Shown: positions 16,765 through 25,068, numbered from the stretch's first letter. The stretch: DNA of 28,239 nt from CAZXBB01 sp964638815 (GCA_964638815.1 CAZXBB010000220.1:1-28239); one strand, 5' to 3'. The notes: generated by a model from the letters alone, not told the origin. Program-made: numbers and translations.

Positions 16765-18087
16765 CTACGCCTTGACCACGCGCGCCCGGACGTCGGGCAC
16801 CGCCGCCATCACGTTGCGCGTGTCCACGATCAGCCGCGCGGCGCGCCCCACGAGAGCGTAGTCCACGGCGGCGTGGTCCGTCACGATGATCACGCAGTCG
16901 TGCTCGCGGATCGCCGCCTCGGTGAGCTCGATGGAGGCGAGGTCGATGTCGTAGCGACGCATCTTCGGGAAGGTCCGGATGTGCGGGTCGTGGTAGGCCA
17001 CGGTCGCGCCGGCGTCCCGGAGCTGCGTGATGATCTCCGCGGCGGGGCTCTCGCGGATGTCGTCAACGTTCGGCTTGTAGGCGATGCCCAGGACGAGGAC
17101 GCGGGCATCGGCGAGGGCGGTTCCTTCCTGGGCGAGCGCAACCGTTGCGCGCATGACGACGTAGGCCGGCATCGCGGCGTTCACCTCGCCCGCGAGCGTG
17201 ATGAACTGCGCGTCGCGGCCGATCTGCTTCGCCTTCCACGCCAGGTAGAACGGATCGATCGGGATGCAGTGGCCCCCCAGTCCGGGGCCCGGATAGAACG
17301 GCTGGTACCCGAACGGCTTCGTTGACGCCGCCGCGATCACCTCCCAGACGTCGATGCCCATCTCGTCGAGGATCACTTTCAGCTCGTTCACGAGCGCGAT
17401 GTTCACGGCGCGGTAGATGTTCTCGAGCAGCTTGGCGGCCTCCGCCACCTCCGCCCGCGAGACCAGGTGTGGCTCGCGCACGACCTGCCCGCAGAAGAGA
17501 AAGGCGAGCTCGCCGCTGATCTCGTCCACGCCGCCGACGAGCTTGGGAATCATGGACGTCGTGACGCCGGGGCGGCCCGGGTCCTCGCGCTCCGGGCTGT
17601 AGGCGAGGAAGAAGTCGCGCCCGCAGACGAGCCCGCCGCTCTCGAGGATCGGCAGCATCACGCCGCGCGTCGTGTCCGGGTACGTCGTCGACTCGAGCAC
17701 GACGAGCTGTCCCGGACGCAGATGCCCGGCGACCATGCGGGTGCTGTCGCGGACGTAACGGAGATCCGGCTCGCGGTTCGCGTCGAGCGGCGTGGGCACG
17801 CACAGCACGATGACGTCCGCGGCGGCGAGATCGGCGGGATCCCCGGTGGCGCGGAACCGGTCCGACGCGGCCAGCGTCGCCGCGAGGTCGCGGCCAAGGT
17901 GCGCCAGGTACGTCTCACCGCGGCCGAGCATCGCGATCTTGCGGTCGTCGGTGTCGAAGCCGAGCACGTGCATGCCGGCGTCGTGCACGGCGCGCACGAG
18001 CGGGAGGCCGACGTAGCCGAGCCCGACGACGGCGACGACCGCCGTCCGTTCGGTGAGCTTCGCGCGGAGTTGTTCCGCGGGCGTCAG
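16765..18087 (-). CDS. UDP-N-acetylglucosamine 6-dehydrogenase (WbpA-like), CTG start
   Basis: This cytoplasmic enzyme oxidises the C6 hydroxyl of a UDP-hexosamine to the uronate with two NAD. The Rossmann motif VVGLGYVGLPL is at 21-30, YSPEREDPG near 163-171 and NIYRAVNIALVNELKVI near 223. Catalytic Cys274 is in PGLGGHCIPIDPFYLAWKAK, and the C-terminal domain has VLVLGIAYKPNVDDIRESPA. The match is to WbpA/TviB types rather than UDP-glucose dehydrogenase. No ATG, GTG or TTG exists in frame between the upstream E2 body and the Rossmann fold. CTG at 18087, with GGAG 7 bases before it and 2 bases after the E2 stop, is the only good start, giving 440 residues. It is probably coupled to E2 translation. 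Confidence 0.88.
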   Translation of the reverse strand: MTPAEQLRAKLTERTAVVAVVGLGYVGLPLVRAVHDAGMHVLGFDTDDRKIAMLGRGETYLAHLGRDLAATLAASDRFRATGDPADLAAADVIVLCVPTPLDANREPDLRYVRDSTRMVAGHLRPGQLVVLESTTYPDTTRGVMLPILESGGLVCGRDFFLAYSPEREDPGRPGVTTSMIPKLVGGVDEISGELAFLFCGQVVREPHLVSRAEVAEAAKLLENIYRAVNIALVNELKVILDEMGIDVWEVIAAASTKPFGYQPFYPGPGLGGHCIPIDPFYLAWKAKQIGRDAQFITLAGEVNAAMPAYVVMRATVALAQEGTALADARVLVLGIAYKPNVDDIRESPAAEIITQLRDAGATVAYHDPHIRTFPKMRRYDIDLASIELTEAAIREHDCVIIVTDHAAVDYALVGRAARLIVDTRNVMAAVPDVRARVVKA

Positions 18088-18089
18088 CT

Positions 18090-19490
18090 CTACGCTCCGA
18101 CCAGCTCGGACGGACTCTCGAGCAGCCGCACGACCGTATTGAGGAAGCGGGCGCCCTCGGCCCCGTCCACCACGCGGTGATCGCAGCTCATGCTCAGCGG
18201 CAGCACGCGCCCCGCGTAGAACTTGCCGTCCCTGGTCAGCACGCGCTCGCCCGCGCGACCGACGGCGAGGATGCCCACCTCCGGGTAGTTGATGATCGGC
18301 GTCGCGAACATGCCGCCGAACGAGCCGACGTTCGAGATCGTGAACGTGCCGCCGATCAGCTTCTCGCGCTCGATCGTGCGATCGCGGCATCCGGCGGCGA
18401 GGGCGGCGACGGCGTCGGAGAGCTCCACGACGCTCAGCTTGTCCGCGCCGGCGACGACGGGCACCATGAGGCCGTGATCCGTATCGACGGCGCAGCCGAG
18501 ATTGATCACGCTCCTGATGAGGATCTCGCTGTTCGCGTCGTCTACGTTCGCGTTGACGGTCGGGTGCGCCCGCAGCGCCCTGGTCACGGCGGTCATGACG
18601 AACGGAAGCAGGCTGAGCTTCCTGCCGAGGACGCGGGCGTACTCGCGGCGCCGGCGGTCGAGCTCCGTGACGTCCGCCTCGTCGATCACCGTGAAGTGCA
18701 CGGCCGTCCTGACGGAGCGGTCGAGGGCCATCGCGATCCGGCGGCGCACGCCGCGGAACGGGACGCGCTCGGCGATGCCGTCGTTGGACAGCACGACCGG
18801 CGGCGCCTCGAGCGTCGACGCGGCGGGCCGCGCGCCCGTCGCGGTCGCGGTCGTATAAGACTCCGTTCCGTCGCCGGCGAACGCGTGAACGTCGTGGGCC
18901 GTCACGCGTCCGCCGCGACCGGTTCCCGGAACGTGGTTGATGTCGATGCCGCGCTCCCGGGCGATGCGACGCACCGCCGGTGTCGCCATTGCCTTGCCGC
19001 GCGCGCTCGTCCCCGCGGCCGCATCGGGACGCCGGCGCGTGAGCACGTCGGAGACCTTGAGCCCGCCGTCAACCGAGCCGACGACCGTGCCCGCGTCTTC
19101 CGTCTCCGCCGGCGTCTCGGCGGTTCCGTTCCTGGTGTCCTGCGGCGTGGCCGGCGCCGGCTTCGACGCCGCGTCGCCGGAGCGGCTCGCGTCGCCGGAG
19201 CGGCCCGCGTCGCGGGAGCGGCTCGCGTCGGCGCCGGTCTCGTACGTGACGAGCACGCTGCCGACGTTGATGATGTCGCCGACGTTGCCCTTCAGCTCCT
19301 TGATGACGCCGGACCACGGACTCGGCACCTCGACGAGCGCCTTGTCGGTTTCCATCTCCGCCATCGTCTGATGCTCAGCGACCTCCTGGCCGGGCTCGAC
19401 GCACCACTTGATCAGCTCGGCCTCGTGCACGCCTTCACCGAGGTCCGGAAGGATGAAGTGACTCTTGTCCGTCGGTTGCTTGGTGGCCAT
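18090..19490 (-). CDS. 2-oxoacid dehydrogenase E2, dihydrolipoyl acyltransferase
   Basis: This 466-residue E2 core moves the acyl group from E1 to CoA. Domains in order: a lipoyl domain (10-85) with lipoylated Lys50 in EMETDKALVEVPSPWSG; a flexible linker (about 86-165) containing 6-residue repeats (DASRSR, DAGRSG, DASRSG); a peripheral subunit-binding domain (168-203, ATPAVRRIARERGIDINHVP); and the catalytic domain ending in MSCDHRVVDGAEGARFLN, with His438 and Asp442. There is one lipoyl domain only. ATG at 19490 overlaps the E1-beta stop by one base (TGATG). The neighbouring leucine dehydrogenase suggests a branched-chain complex rather than pyruvate dehydrogenase. No E3 gene lies in the window. 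Confidence 0.95.
   Translation of the reverse strand: MATKQPTDKSHFILPDLGEGVHEAELIKWCVEPGQEVAEHQTMAEMETDKALVEVPSPWSGVIKELKGNVGDIINVGSVLVTYETGADASRSRDAGRSGDASRSGDAASKPAPATPQDTRNGTAETPAETEDAGTVVGSVDGGLKVSDVLTRRRPDAAAGTSARGKAMATPAVRRIARERGIDINHVPGTGRGGRVTAHDVHAFAGDGTESYTTATATGARPAASTLEAPPVVLSNDGIAERVPFRGVRRRIAMALDRSVRTAVHFTVIDEADVTELDRRRREYARVLGRKLSLLPFVMTAVTRALRAHPTVNANVDDANSEILIRSVINLGCAVDTDHGLMVPVVAGADKLSVVELSDAVAALAAGCRDRTIEREKLIGGTFTISNVGSFGGMFATPIINYPEVGILAVGRAGERVLTRDGKFYAGRVLPLSMSCDHRVVDGAEGARFLNTVVRLLESPSELVGA
19171..19230 (-). repeat. 18-bp tandem repeat in the E2 linker
   Basis: Three full units of 18 bp (GCGTCGCCGGAGCGGCTC type, plus strand) and a 6-bp partial unit differ at single positions. 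They encode charged, flexible hexapeptides in the linker after the lipoyl domain, where length changes are tolerated. Confidence 0.9.
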
Positions 19491-20458
19491 CAGTACGCGC
19501 TCACTTCCGCGAGTGCCTTCCCGATCCGATCCGCCTCGGGCAGGTAATCGAGCTCGAGCTTGTAGTAGGGCATGATGACGTCGAAGCCGGTGACCCGCTG
19601 GATCGGCGCCTCGAGGTAAAGGAAGCACCGTTCCATGATCGACGTCGCGATCTCCGCCCCGAGACCGCACTGGCGCGGCGCCTCGTGCACGATGACGACG
19701 CGGCCCGTCTTCTTCACGGACGCCTCGATCGTCTCCATGTCGATGGGTGAGATCGTACGGAGGTCGATGAGCTCGACCGACTTGCCCGAGCCCTCGATCG
19801 CGTTGACGCACTGGATGACGGGCGCGCCCCAGGAGATCATCGTGATCTCGTCGCCCTCCGTCACCACCCGCGCCTTGCCGATCGGCACGGTGTACTCGTC
19901 CTCCGGTACCTCCTCGCGGAACGCGCGGTAGATCCGCTTCGGCTCGAAGTAGATCACCGGATCGGGATCGCGGATCGCGCTGATGAGCAGGCCCTTCGCG
20001 TCGTACGGTGACGACGGCATCACCACCTTGAGACCGGGCGTGTGCGCGTAGATGGCCTCCGGGCTGTCGCTGTGCAACTCCGGCGCGTGGATGCCGCCGC
20101 CGACGGGGACGCGGATGGTCAGCGGCACCGTGAGCCCGGCCCGCGTCCGCGTGCGCATCCGCGCCGCGTGCGTGCAGATCTGGTCGTAGGCGGGGCCGAG
20201 GAATCCTTCGAACTGGATCTCCGGCACCGGCCGCAGCCCGCCCATCGCCAGCCCGATCGCCGTACCGATGATGCCGGACTCCGCGAGCGGCGTGTCCACG
20301 ACGCGGTTCGGACCGAAGCGCTTGTGAAGGCCCTCCGTCACGCGGAAGACGCCGCCGTTCCGGCCGACGTCCTCGCCGAGGAGGATGACGCGATCGTCGT
20401 CCTCCATCTCCTGCGTCAGGGCCAGGTTGATCGCCTGGACGAGCGTGAGGTTAGCCAT
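19490..20458 (-). CDS. 2-oxoacid dehydrogenase E1 component, beta subunit
   Basis: The 322-residue beta subunit pairs with the alpha subunit to decarboxylate a 2-oxoacid with thiamine diphosphate. Recognisable segments are ILLGEDVGRNGGVFRVTEGL with the cofactor-contacting glutamate region. DTPLAESGIIGTAIGLAMGG, EIQFEGFLGPAYDQI, and VPVGGGIHAPELHSDSPEAI then YAHTPGLKVVMPS also fit. The C-terminal transketolase-type domain has VELIDLRTISPIDMETIEAS and VIVHEAPRQCGLGAEI. Length is normal for the family. ATG at 20458 lies inside the last codons of the alpha-subunit gene (8-base overlap), and the stop overlaps the E2 start, so all three are translationally coupled. Sequence alone does not separate pyruvate from branched-chain specificity. 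Confidence 0.95.
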   Translation of the reverse strand: MANLTLVQAINLALTQEMEDDDRVILLGEDVGRNGGVFRVTEGLHKRFGPNRVVDTPLAESGIIGTAIGLAMGGLRPVPEIQFEGFLGPAYDQICTHAARMRTRTRAGLTVPLTIRVPVGGGIHAPELHSDSPEAIYAHTPGLKVVMPSSPYDAKGLLISAIRDPDPVIYFEPKRIYRAFREEVPEDEYTVPIGKARVVTEGDEITMISWGAPVIQCVNAIEGSGKSVELIDLRTISPIDMETIEASVKKTGRVVIVHEAPRQCGLGAEIATSIMERCFLYLEAPIQRVTGFDVIMPYYKLELDYLPEADRIGKALAEVSAY

Positions 20459-21587
20459 TGATCGCCCCCTGCGTCTGCGAAGTCCGCGTGGCGCGGAGCT
20501 GGCCGGGATCCTGCCCGAGCGACGACGTCCGCATCGTCTCGCGCTGGAGGCGGACGCCCGCCGGCATCGATGCGTACATCGAGTCGAACATGTCGTTTGC
20601 AGTCGGCGCCGCGATGCCCTCGGCCCGCGCCACCACCTCGCTCACGACCTTCGCGGCGTGCTCCTGCTGCGTCTTCTCCTTCGCGTCGTCCCAGAGGCTG
20701 CGCTCTTCGAGGTACTTGCGGAGCCGGATGAGCGGATCGCGCTTCGACCAGAGCGCCACTTCCTCCGAATCGCGGTACCGGCGGGCATCGTCCGCGGTCG
20801 TGTGGTCGCCGAGACGGTACGTCACGGCCTCGATGAACGTCGGCTTGTGCTCCGTCCGCGCCAGGTGCGCGGCGTCGCGGACCACCTTCACCATCGCGAA
20901 GAGGTCGTTGCCGTCAACCTGCACTGACGGCATGCCGTACGCGATGCCGCGCTGGGCGAGCGTCGGTGCCGAGCACTGGATCTTCGTGGGCACGGAGATT
21001 GCCCAGCAGTTGTTCTGGCAGACGAAGACGACGGGGATGTCGAGGTTCGCGGCGAAGTTGGCGGCTTCGTGGAAGTCGCCCTCGCTCGTCGCGCCGTCGC
21101 CGAAGAACGTGCACGCGATCGACGTCTCGCCGCGGTACTTCGACGCCCACGCGAGACCGACCGCGTGCAGCATCTGCGTCCCGATCGGGATCGCGAGGGG
21201 CGTGCAGCGGACGCCCTCCGGCACGTGGTTGCCCCGCTCGTCGCCCATCCAGTGCAGCAGGACGTGCTCCATCGGCAGGCCGTGCCAGAACAGCCCGGTG
21301 TTCTCGCGGTAGCACGTGACCAGCCAGTCCTGCCTGTCGAGCGCGTACGCGGCGCCGAGGCTCGTGGCCTCCTGCCCCTTGTTCTGCGGATACGTGCCCA
21401 TGCGCCCCGATCGCTGGAGCTTGAACGCGACCTCGTCGTAGTGCCGGCACACGAGCATGTGCTCGTACATCTTCACGACGTCATCGTCCGGGATGAGATC
21501 CTTGCCGAGCGAAGCGTCGAATTCGCCATGCTCGTCCAGGATGGACACGTGTTCGATTTTCGTGTCGAGAACCGTCTTGATTGGCAT
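20451..21587 (-). CDS. 2-oxoacid dehydrogenase E1 component, alpha subunit
   Basis: This 378-residue subunit binds thiamine diphosphate and magnesium. The motif FFGDGATSEGDFHEAANFAA at 161-180 followed by CQNNCWAISVP is the TPP fold. GRMGTYPQNKGQEATSLGAA and TCYRENTGLFWHGLP line the active site. YRLGDHTTADDARRYRD (257-273) is the loop phosphorylated in mitochondrial homologues. By similarity it could be pyruvate or branched-chain 2-oxoacid specific; leucine dehydrogenase directly upstream favours branched-chain. The start ATG at 21587 begins MPIKTVLDTK. It has no convincing ribosome site but a TACAAT box 6 bases upstream. The gene was probably 21 bases from leucine dehydrogenase before a 231-bp miniature element inserted between them. 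Confidence 0.93.
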   Translation of the reverse strand: MPIKTVLDTKIEHVSILDEHGEFDASLGKDLIPDDDVVKMYEHMLVCRHYDEVAFKLQRSGRMGTYPQNKGQEATSLGAAYALDRQDWLVTCYRENTGLFWHGLPMEHVLLHWMGDERGNHVPEGVRCTPLAIPIGTQMLHAVGLAWASKYRGETSIACTFFGDGATSEGDFHEAANFAANLDIPVVFVCQNNCWAISVPTKIQCSAPTLAQRGIAYGMPSVQVDGNDLFAMVKVVRDAAHLARTEHKPTFIEAVTYRLGDHTTADDARRYRDSEEVALWSKRDPLIRLRKYLEERSLWDDAKEKTQQEHAAKVVSEVVARAEGIAAPTANDMFDSMYASMPAGVRLQRETMRTSSLGQDPGQLRATRTSQTQGAING

Positions 21588-21593
21588 GATCAG

Positions 21594-21599
21594 ATTGTA
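21594..21599 (-). promoter_or_regulatory. Candidate -10 box of E1-alpha, leaderless
   Basis: On the minus strand TACAAT is followed by CTGATC and then the ATG at 21587. This spacing would start transcription at the start codon. It lies outside the inserted element, in the 16 bases of original sequence left before the gene. A -35 would fall inside the element's end and is poor. Confidence 0.35.
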
Positions 21600-21603
21600 G
21601 CTT

Positions 21604-21842
21604 CTAACCCGCATTATGCATGAAGCGAACCGTCCGGCGGACGATCCGATCGCGTGGTCGCACGTTCGAGGCTTGATGTGGTGTGAAACACGTCGGCGCC
21701 TCGCCCGAGCGACCACGCGATCGGCTTGTCGCGCCGGCTGCGAATCGCACGTTCGTGGACGGGCGGGGAATCATCGTTTCACTCCGGGATTGGCTGTGCA
21801 TTCCAGCACCCACCGGCTCGCTTCATGCATGATGCGGGCTAA
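21604..21842. mobile_element. 231-bp miniature inverted-repeat element (MITE) with CTAA target duplication
   Basis: The element spans 21608-21838. Its ends are 24-bp inverted repeats at 21608-21631 and 21815-21838, matching at 22 of 24 positions and starting CCCGCATTATGCATGAAGCG. Direct CTAA copies flank it at 21604-21607 and 21839-21842, as expected of a target duplication. Inside is a second, perfect inverted repeat (16-bp arms, 21646-21661 and 21709-21724) and a direct repeat TCGCACGTTCG (21658, 21745). No open frame of transposase size exists, so it must be mobilised in trans. CC-type ends with a 4-bp duplication would suit an IS1380-like parent, but that is a guess. It fills the gap between leucine dehydrogenase and E1-alpha almost completely. 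Confidence 0.85.
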
Positions 21843-21843
21843 G

Positions 21844-22920
21844 TCAGGAGGTCACATTGCTCTCCGCCGCAATGCGCCGCTTCGCGAGCGCCACGGCGGC
21901 GGCGTACGTAGAGGCCTCGGTCTCGGCATCCCGGAGGACCTGCAACGCGGTGTGCTCGATGTCCGCGATCCGCTGTCGCCGTTCCGCGGCGGACATCTCG
22001 AGATACGTGCCCGCCAGCTCGATCACGCCGCCCGCGTTCGCAACGAAATCGGGCACGTAGACGATGTCGCTCGCCTTGAGGGCGACGCCGTCCTCATCGT
22101 AGTCGTCGAGAATGTTGTTCGCTCCCCCGCACACGATCGGGCAGCGCAGCCGCGTGATGACGCCGCCATCGATGACGCCGCCGAGCGCGCACGGGGCGAG
22201 GATGTCGCACTGCGTCGTCAGGATGGCCGCGGGGTCGACGACCTCGGCGGCGCAGGCGTCGGCCACGCGCTTCGCACGGTCGCCGTCGATGTCCGAGATG
22301 ATCACCTTCGCGCCGAGCTCGTGGACGATTCGCGCGACGTTCGAGCCGACGTTCCCCGCGCCCTGGATCGCCACGGTGACGCCGGCGAAGTCGACCCGCG
22401 CGCCGGTGTACGCGAGCGCCGCCTTCATCGCGTTGACGACGCCCTGCGCCGTGTGCGGCGAGGGATCCCCGCCCGGACACGCCTCGATGCCGCCCGTCAC
22501 CCAGCGCGTCTCGCGCGCCATCCAGTCCACGTACTGCGGCGTGAGGCCGACGTCCTCGGCGGAGATGTAGCGTCCGCCCAGCGACTCGACGCAGCGGCCG
22601 AGCGCGCGCGCCTCGGCCTCCGTCGCCGGGTGCCCGCGTCCGGGCAGCATCACCACCGCCTTGCCGCCGCCCATCGGCAGGTTCGCGGCGGCCGCCTTGT
22701 ACGTCATGCCCTCCGAGAGACGCAGCACGTCGTACAACGCCTCGGCCTCGGTGGAATAGAACCAGCGCCGCGCTCCGCCGAAGCCCGGCCCGAGTACCGT
22801 GGAGTGCACGGCGATGATCGCGCACAGGCCGGTCTCCGGATCGCGGTGGAAGGAGAGCTGCTCGTGTCCCCGATCGGTCATCTGTCCGAAGGTGTTCATG
22901 ACTCTGAACGACGAAGCCAT
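21844..22920 (-). CDS. Leucine/branched-chain amino acid dehydrogenase (Glu/Leu/Phe/Val family)
   Basis: This cytoplasmic NAD-dependent enzyme deaminates leucine, valine and isoleucine to 2-oxoacids. The 358-residue product has the substrate-side signature GPGFGGARRW and GMTYKAAAANLPMGGGKAVV with Lys75 and Lys87, the latter being the catalytic lysine. YISAEDVGLTP and VTGGIEACPGGDPSPHTAQG follow, then the Rossmann motif VAIQGAGNVGSNVA at 183-196. CGGANNIL and YVPDFVANAGGVI are typical of leucine dehydrogenase rather than the longer glutamate dehydrogenases. ATG at 22920 has AAAGGA about 11 bases upstream. A second candidate, ATG 22941, overlaps the preceding stop as TAATG and would add seven residues. 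It links amino acid deamination to the E1/E2 complex encoded next. Confidence 0.9.
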   Translation of the reverse strand: MASSFRVMNTFGQMTDRGHEQLSFHRDPETGLCAIIAVHSTVLGPGFGGARRWFYSTEAEALYDVLRLSEGMTYKAAAANLPMGGGKAVVMLPGRGHPATEAEARALGRCVESLGGRYISAEDVGLTPQYVDWMARETRWVTGGIEACPGGDPSPHTAQGVVNAMKAALAYTGARVDFAGVTVAIQGAGNVGSNVARIVHELGAKVIISDIDGDRAKRVADACAAEVVDPAAILTTQCDILAPCALGGVIDGGVITRLRCPIVCGGANNILDDYDEDGVALKASDIVYVPDFVANAGGVIELAGTYLEMSAAERRQRIADIEHTALQVLRDAETEASTYAAAVALAKRRIAAESNVTS

Positions 22921-22940
22921 ACGCGGCTTCGTCCTTTCCA

Positions 22941-24884
22941 TTACGCGTTGGAGTTCTCTTCCTCGTAAAGCGAGCCCTCGCCGAACTGGCGGAAGGGGCC
23001 GTCCGGGAGCTTCCTCCCCTTGCCGCGGGCCTCGGGCGCCGGCGTGGACTCGGGCATCGCGTAGCGCTCGTTCGGCAGCGAGTCGATGAACGTGAACGCG
23101 GCCTCGGCGGCCCGCCGCATCGGCTCGTCGGAGTTTCGCCGCAGGCCGTCCAGGTTGCGCCGGATCTCGTCGCGAGCGAGGGCGCAGGCGAATTCGACCG
23201 TCTTCAGTTCGTCCTTCAGCTCCTGCCCGTTCGTGCCGCCGCGGATGGATCGATCGACGCGCGCCAGGCAGCACGTCGCGGCGTGGATCCAGATCACGAT
23301 CTCGCTGAGACGCCGCTGCACCATCTGGTCGGTGATGAGCTTCTCCCTGTGGACCTTGAACATCATCTTGACCTGGTGGCTGAACTCGCGGACGTGCTGC
23401 TCGAGATCGCGCTCGAGGTGCGCGAGCTGGGGGCTGAGCCCCGAGATCCGCGGCGCCGGGCGACGGAGGCCGAGGTAGAGCTCCGCACCGATGCGCAGCG
23501 CCGCGGCGAGGTCGCTGAACGGCTTGTCCTTCAGGCCGAGCATGAACTCGCCGAGCTGTTTCGAGCCGTACGCGAACACGAAGCTGTGCATCACCTCGTT
23601 CGCGCCCTCCACGACGACGTTGATGCGGCTGTCACGCCAGATGCGCTCGAGCTCGTTCTCGCTCATGAAGCCCTCGCCGCCCATCACCTGCATCGCGTGA
23701 TCCACGCAGCGGTAGCCGAGCTCCGAGCAGAAGACCTTGCAGACCGCGGTCTCCAGCATGATGTCGTCGTCACCGCGGTCCACCATGCCGGTGGTCATGT
23801 AGAGCATGGCCTCGGTCGCGTAGAGGTACGCCGACATCGTGGCGATCTTGTCCTTGATGAGGTCGAAGTCGCCGATCGGCCGGCCGAACTGGTAGCGATA
23901 CCGCGCCCACTTGCCCGCCTGCTCGAGCGCGGCCTGGGCCGCGCCGACCATGCCGGCGGAGAGCGTGCAGCGGCCGTAGTTGAGGCATGTCAGCGCGACG
24001 TTGAGGCCCTTGCCCTCGGCGTGAAGGAGATTTTCCTTCGGTACCCTGACGTTGTTGAACCGTATGCGGGCCTGCCACGTGCCGCGGATGCAGACCTTCG
24101 AGCGGTTGCGCGAGAAGATATCGATGCCTTCCATGTCCGGCGTGCAGATGAGCGCGGTGACCTTCTCCTTCGCCACGCCGGTCTTCGGGTCCACGATCTT
24201 CTGCTTCGCCATCACCGTGAAGAGGCCGGACAGCGCAGCCGACGTCGCCCATTTCTTCTCGCCGCTGACGATCGTGAAGTACTCGCCGTCCTCGGATTTC
24301 TCGCAGTAGGTCCGCTGGCCGCCCGCGTCGCAGCCGACGTCCGGCTCGCTGAGGCAGAAGGCGCTCAGCGTGTCCGTCGCCATGCGCGGCAGGAAGCGAT
24401 TCTTCTGCTCCTCGGTCCCGAAGAGGTTCAGCGCGCCGCATCCGATCGACTGGTGGGCCGAGACCAGGACGGCGGTCGAGCCGCACGTCTCGCCGATCCG
24501 CTTGAGCACGCGGTTATAGCTCGTGAGGCCGTACCCGCCGCCGCCGTACTTCTGCGGGAGGATCATGCCCATCACCCCGAGCCCGAAGAGCCGGTCGATC
24601 GCCCACCTTGGGATCTCCTGGTTCTCGTCGATCTCGACGGTCGGGTGCTCGGTGCGGAGGTACTCGTCGAGCGCGGCGATGAGCTGATCGCATCGGGCGA
24701 TCTCCTCCGAACTGACCGACGGGTAGGGAAGGACGAGGTCCTGCCGGAAGTTGCCCCAGAAGAGGTTCTTGATGAACCCCATGGTCGCCGGGTCGGGCCC
24801 GAGCATCTCCTGCGCCTGCTCGATCTGCTTCCGATCCAGCTCGGAGACGTTCTTGAGTTGCGAAGCGAGGTCTGGCTTGGACAT
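22941..24884 (-). CDS. Acyl-CoA dehydrogenase, long VLCAD/ACAD9-like form
   Basis: This 647-residue flavoenzyme oxidises an acyl-CoA to the 2-enoyl-CoA. Motifs: GVMGMILPQKYGGGGYG (about 103-119), the flavin signature CLSEPDVGCDAGGQRT (177-192), GEKKWATSA, YQFGRPIGDFDLIKDKIA, and QVMGGEGFMSENELERIWRD. The catalytic base is Glu426 in INVVVEGANEVMHSF. This position is not glutamate in isovaleryl-CoA dehydrogenase, so a leucine-specific isovaleryl role is unlikely. The extra C-terminal 200 residues match very-long-chain types. ATG at 24884 has GGAG 8 bases upstream. It heads the operon that continues into leucine dehydrogenase, which suggests oxidation of acyl-CoAs, though chain length is open. 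Confidence 0.93.
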   Translation of the reverse strand: MSKPDLASQLKNVSELDRKQIEQAQEMLGPDPATMGFIKNLFWGNFRQDLVLPYPSVSSEEIARCDQLIAALDEYLRTEHPTVEIDENQEIPRWAIDRLFGLGVMGMILPQKYGGGGYGLTSYNRVLKRIGETCGSTAVLVSAHQSIGCGALNLFGTEEQKNRFLPRMATDTLSAFCLSEPDVGCDAGGQRTYCEKSEDGEYFTIVSGEKKWATSAALSGLFTVMAKQKIVDPKTGVAKEKVTALICTPDMEGIDIFSRNRSKVCIRGTWQARIRFNNVRVPKENLLHAEGKGLNVALTCLNYGRCTLSAGMVGAAQAALEQAGKWARYRYQFGRPIGDFDLIKDKIATMSAYLYATEAMLYMTTGMVDRGDDDIMLETAVCKVFCSELGYRCVDHAMQVMGGEGFMSENELERIWRDSRINVVVEGANEVMHSFVFAYGSKQLGEFMLGLKDKPFSDLAAALRIGAELYLGLRRPAPRISGLSPQLAHLERDLEQHVREFSHQVKMMFKVHREKLITDQMVQRRLSEIVIWIHAATCCLARVDRSIRGGTNGQELKDELKTVEFACALARDEIRRNLDGLRRNSDEPMRRAAEAAFTFIDSLPNERYAMPESTPAPEARGKGRKLPDGPFRQFGEGSLYEEENSNA

Positions 24885-25068
24885 CGGCGTATCTCCGTGG
24901 CCGTTGCGGTTCGGCGTGGCGGTCGGGACCCGCTCGCAGCGGGGCGAGGCGTTCGATCGTGCAGGCGGCGGCCGCGGCCTGGTCCACCCCGGGCGGGGGC
25001 GCAGGGCCGCATTCTACGTGGGCCTCCGTCGGCCGCGGGATGGCACCCGGTCGGCGTCGGGCCGGGCC

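Noticed and set aside
21616..21843. Upstream extension of E1-alpha into the gap (MVARARRRRVSHH...)
   Set aside because: The extra residues are encoded by the inserted miniature element and its repeats; MPIKTVLDTK at 21587 fits the family N-terminus.
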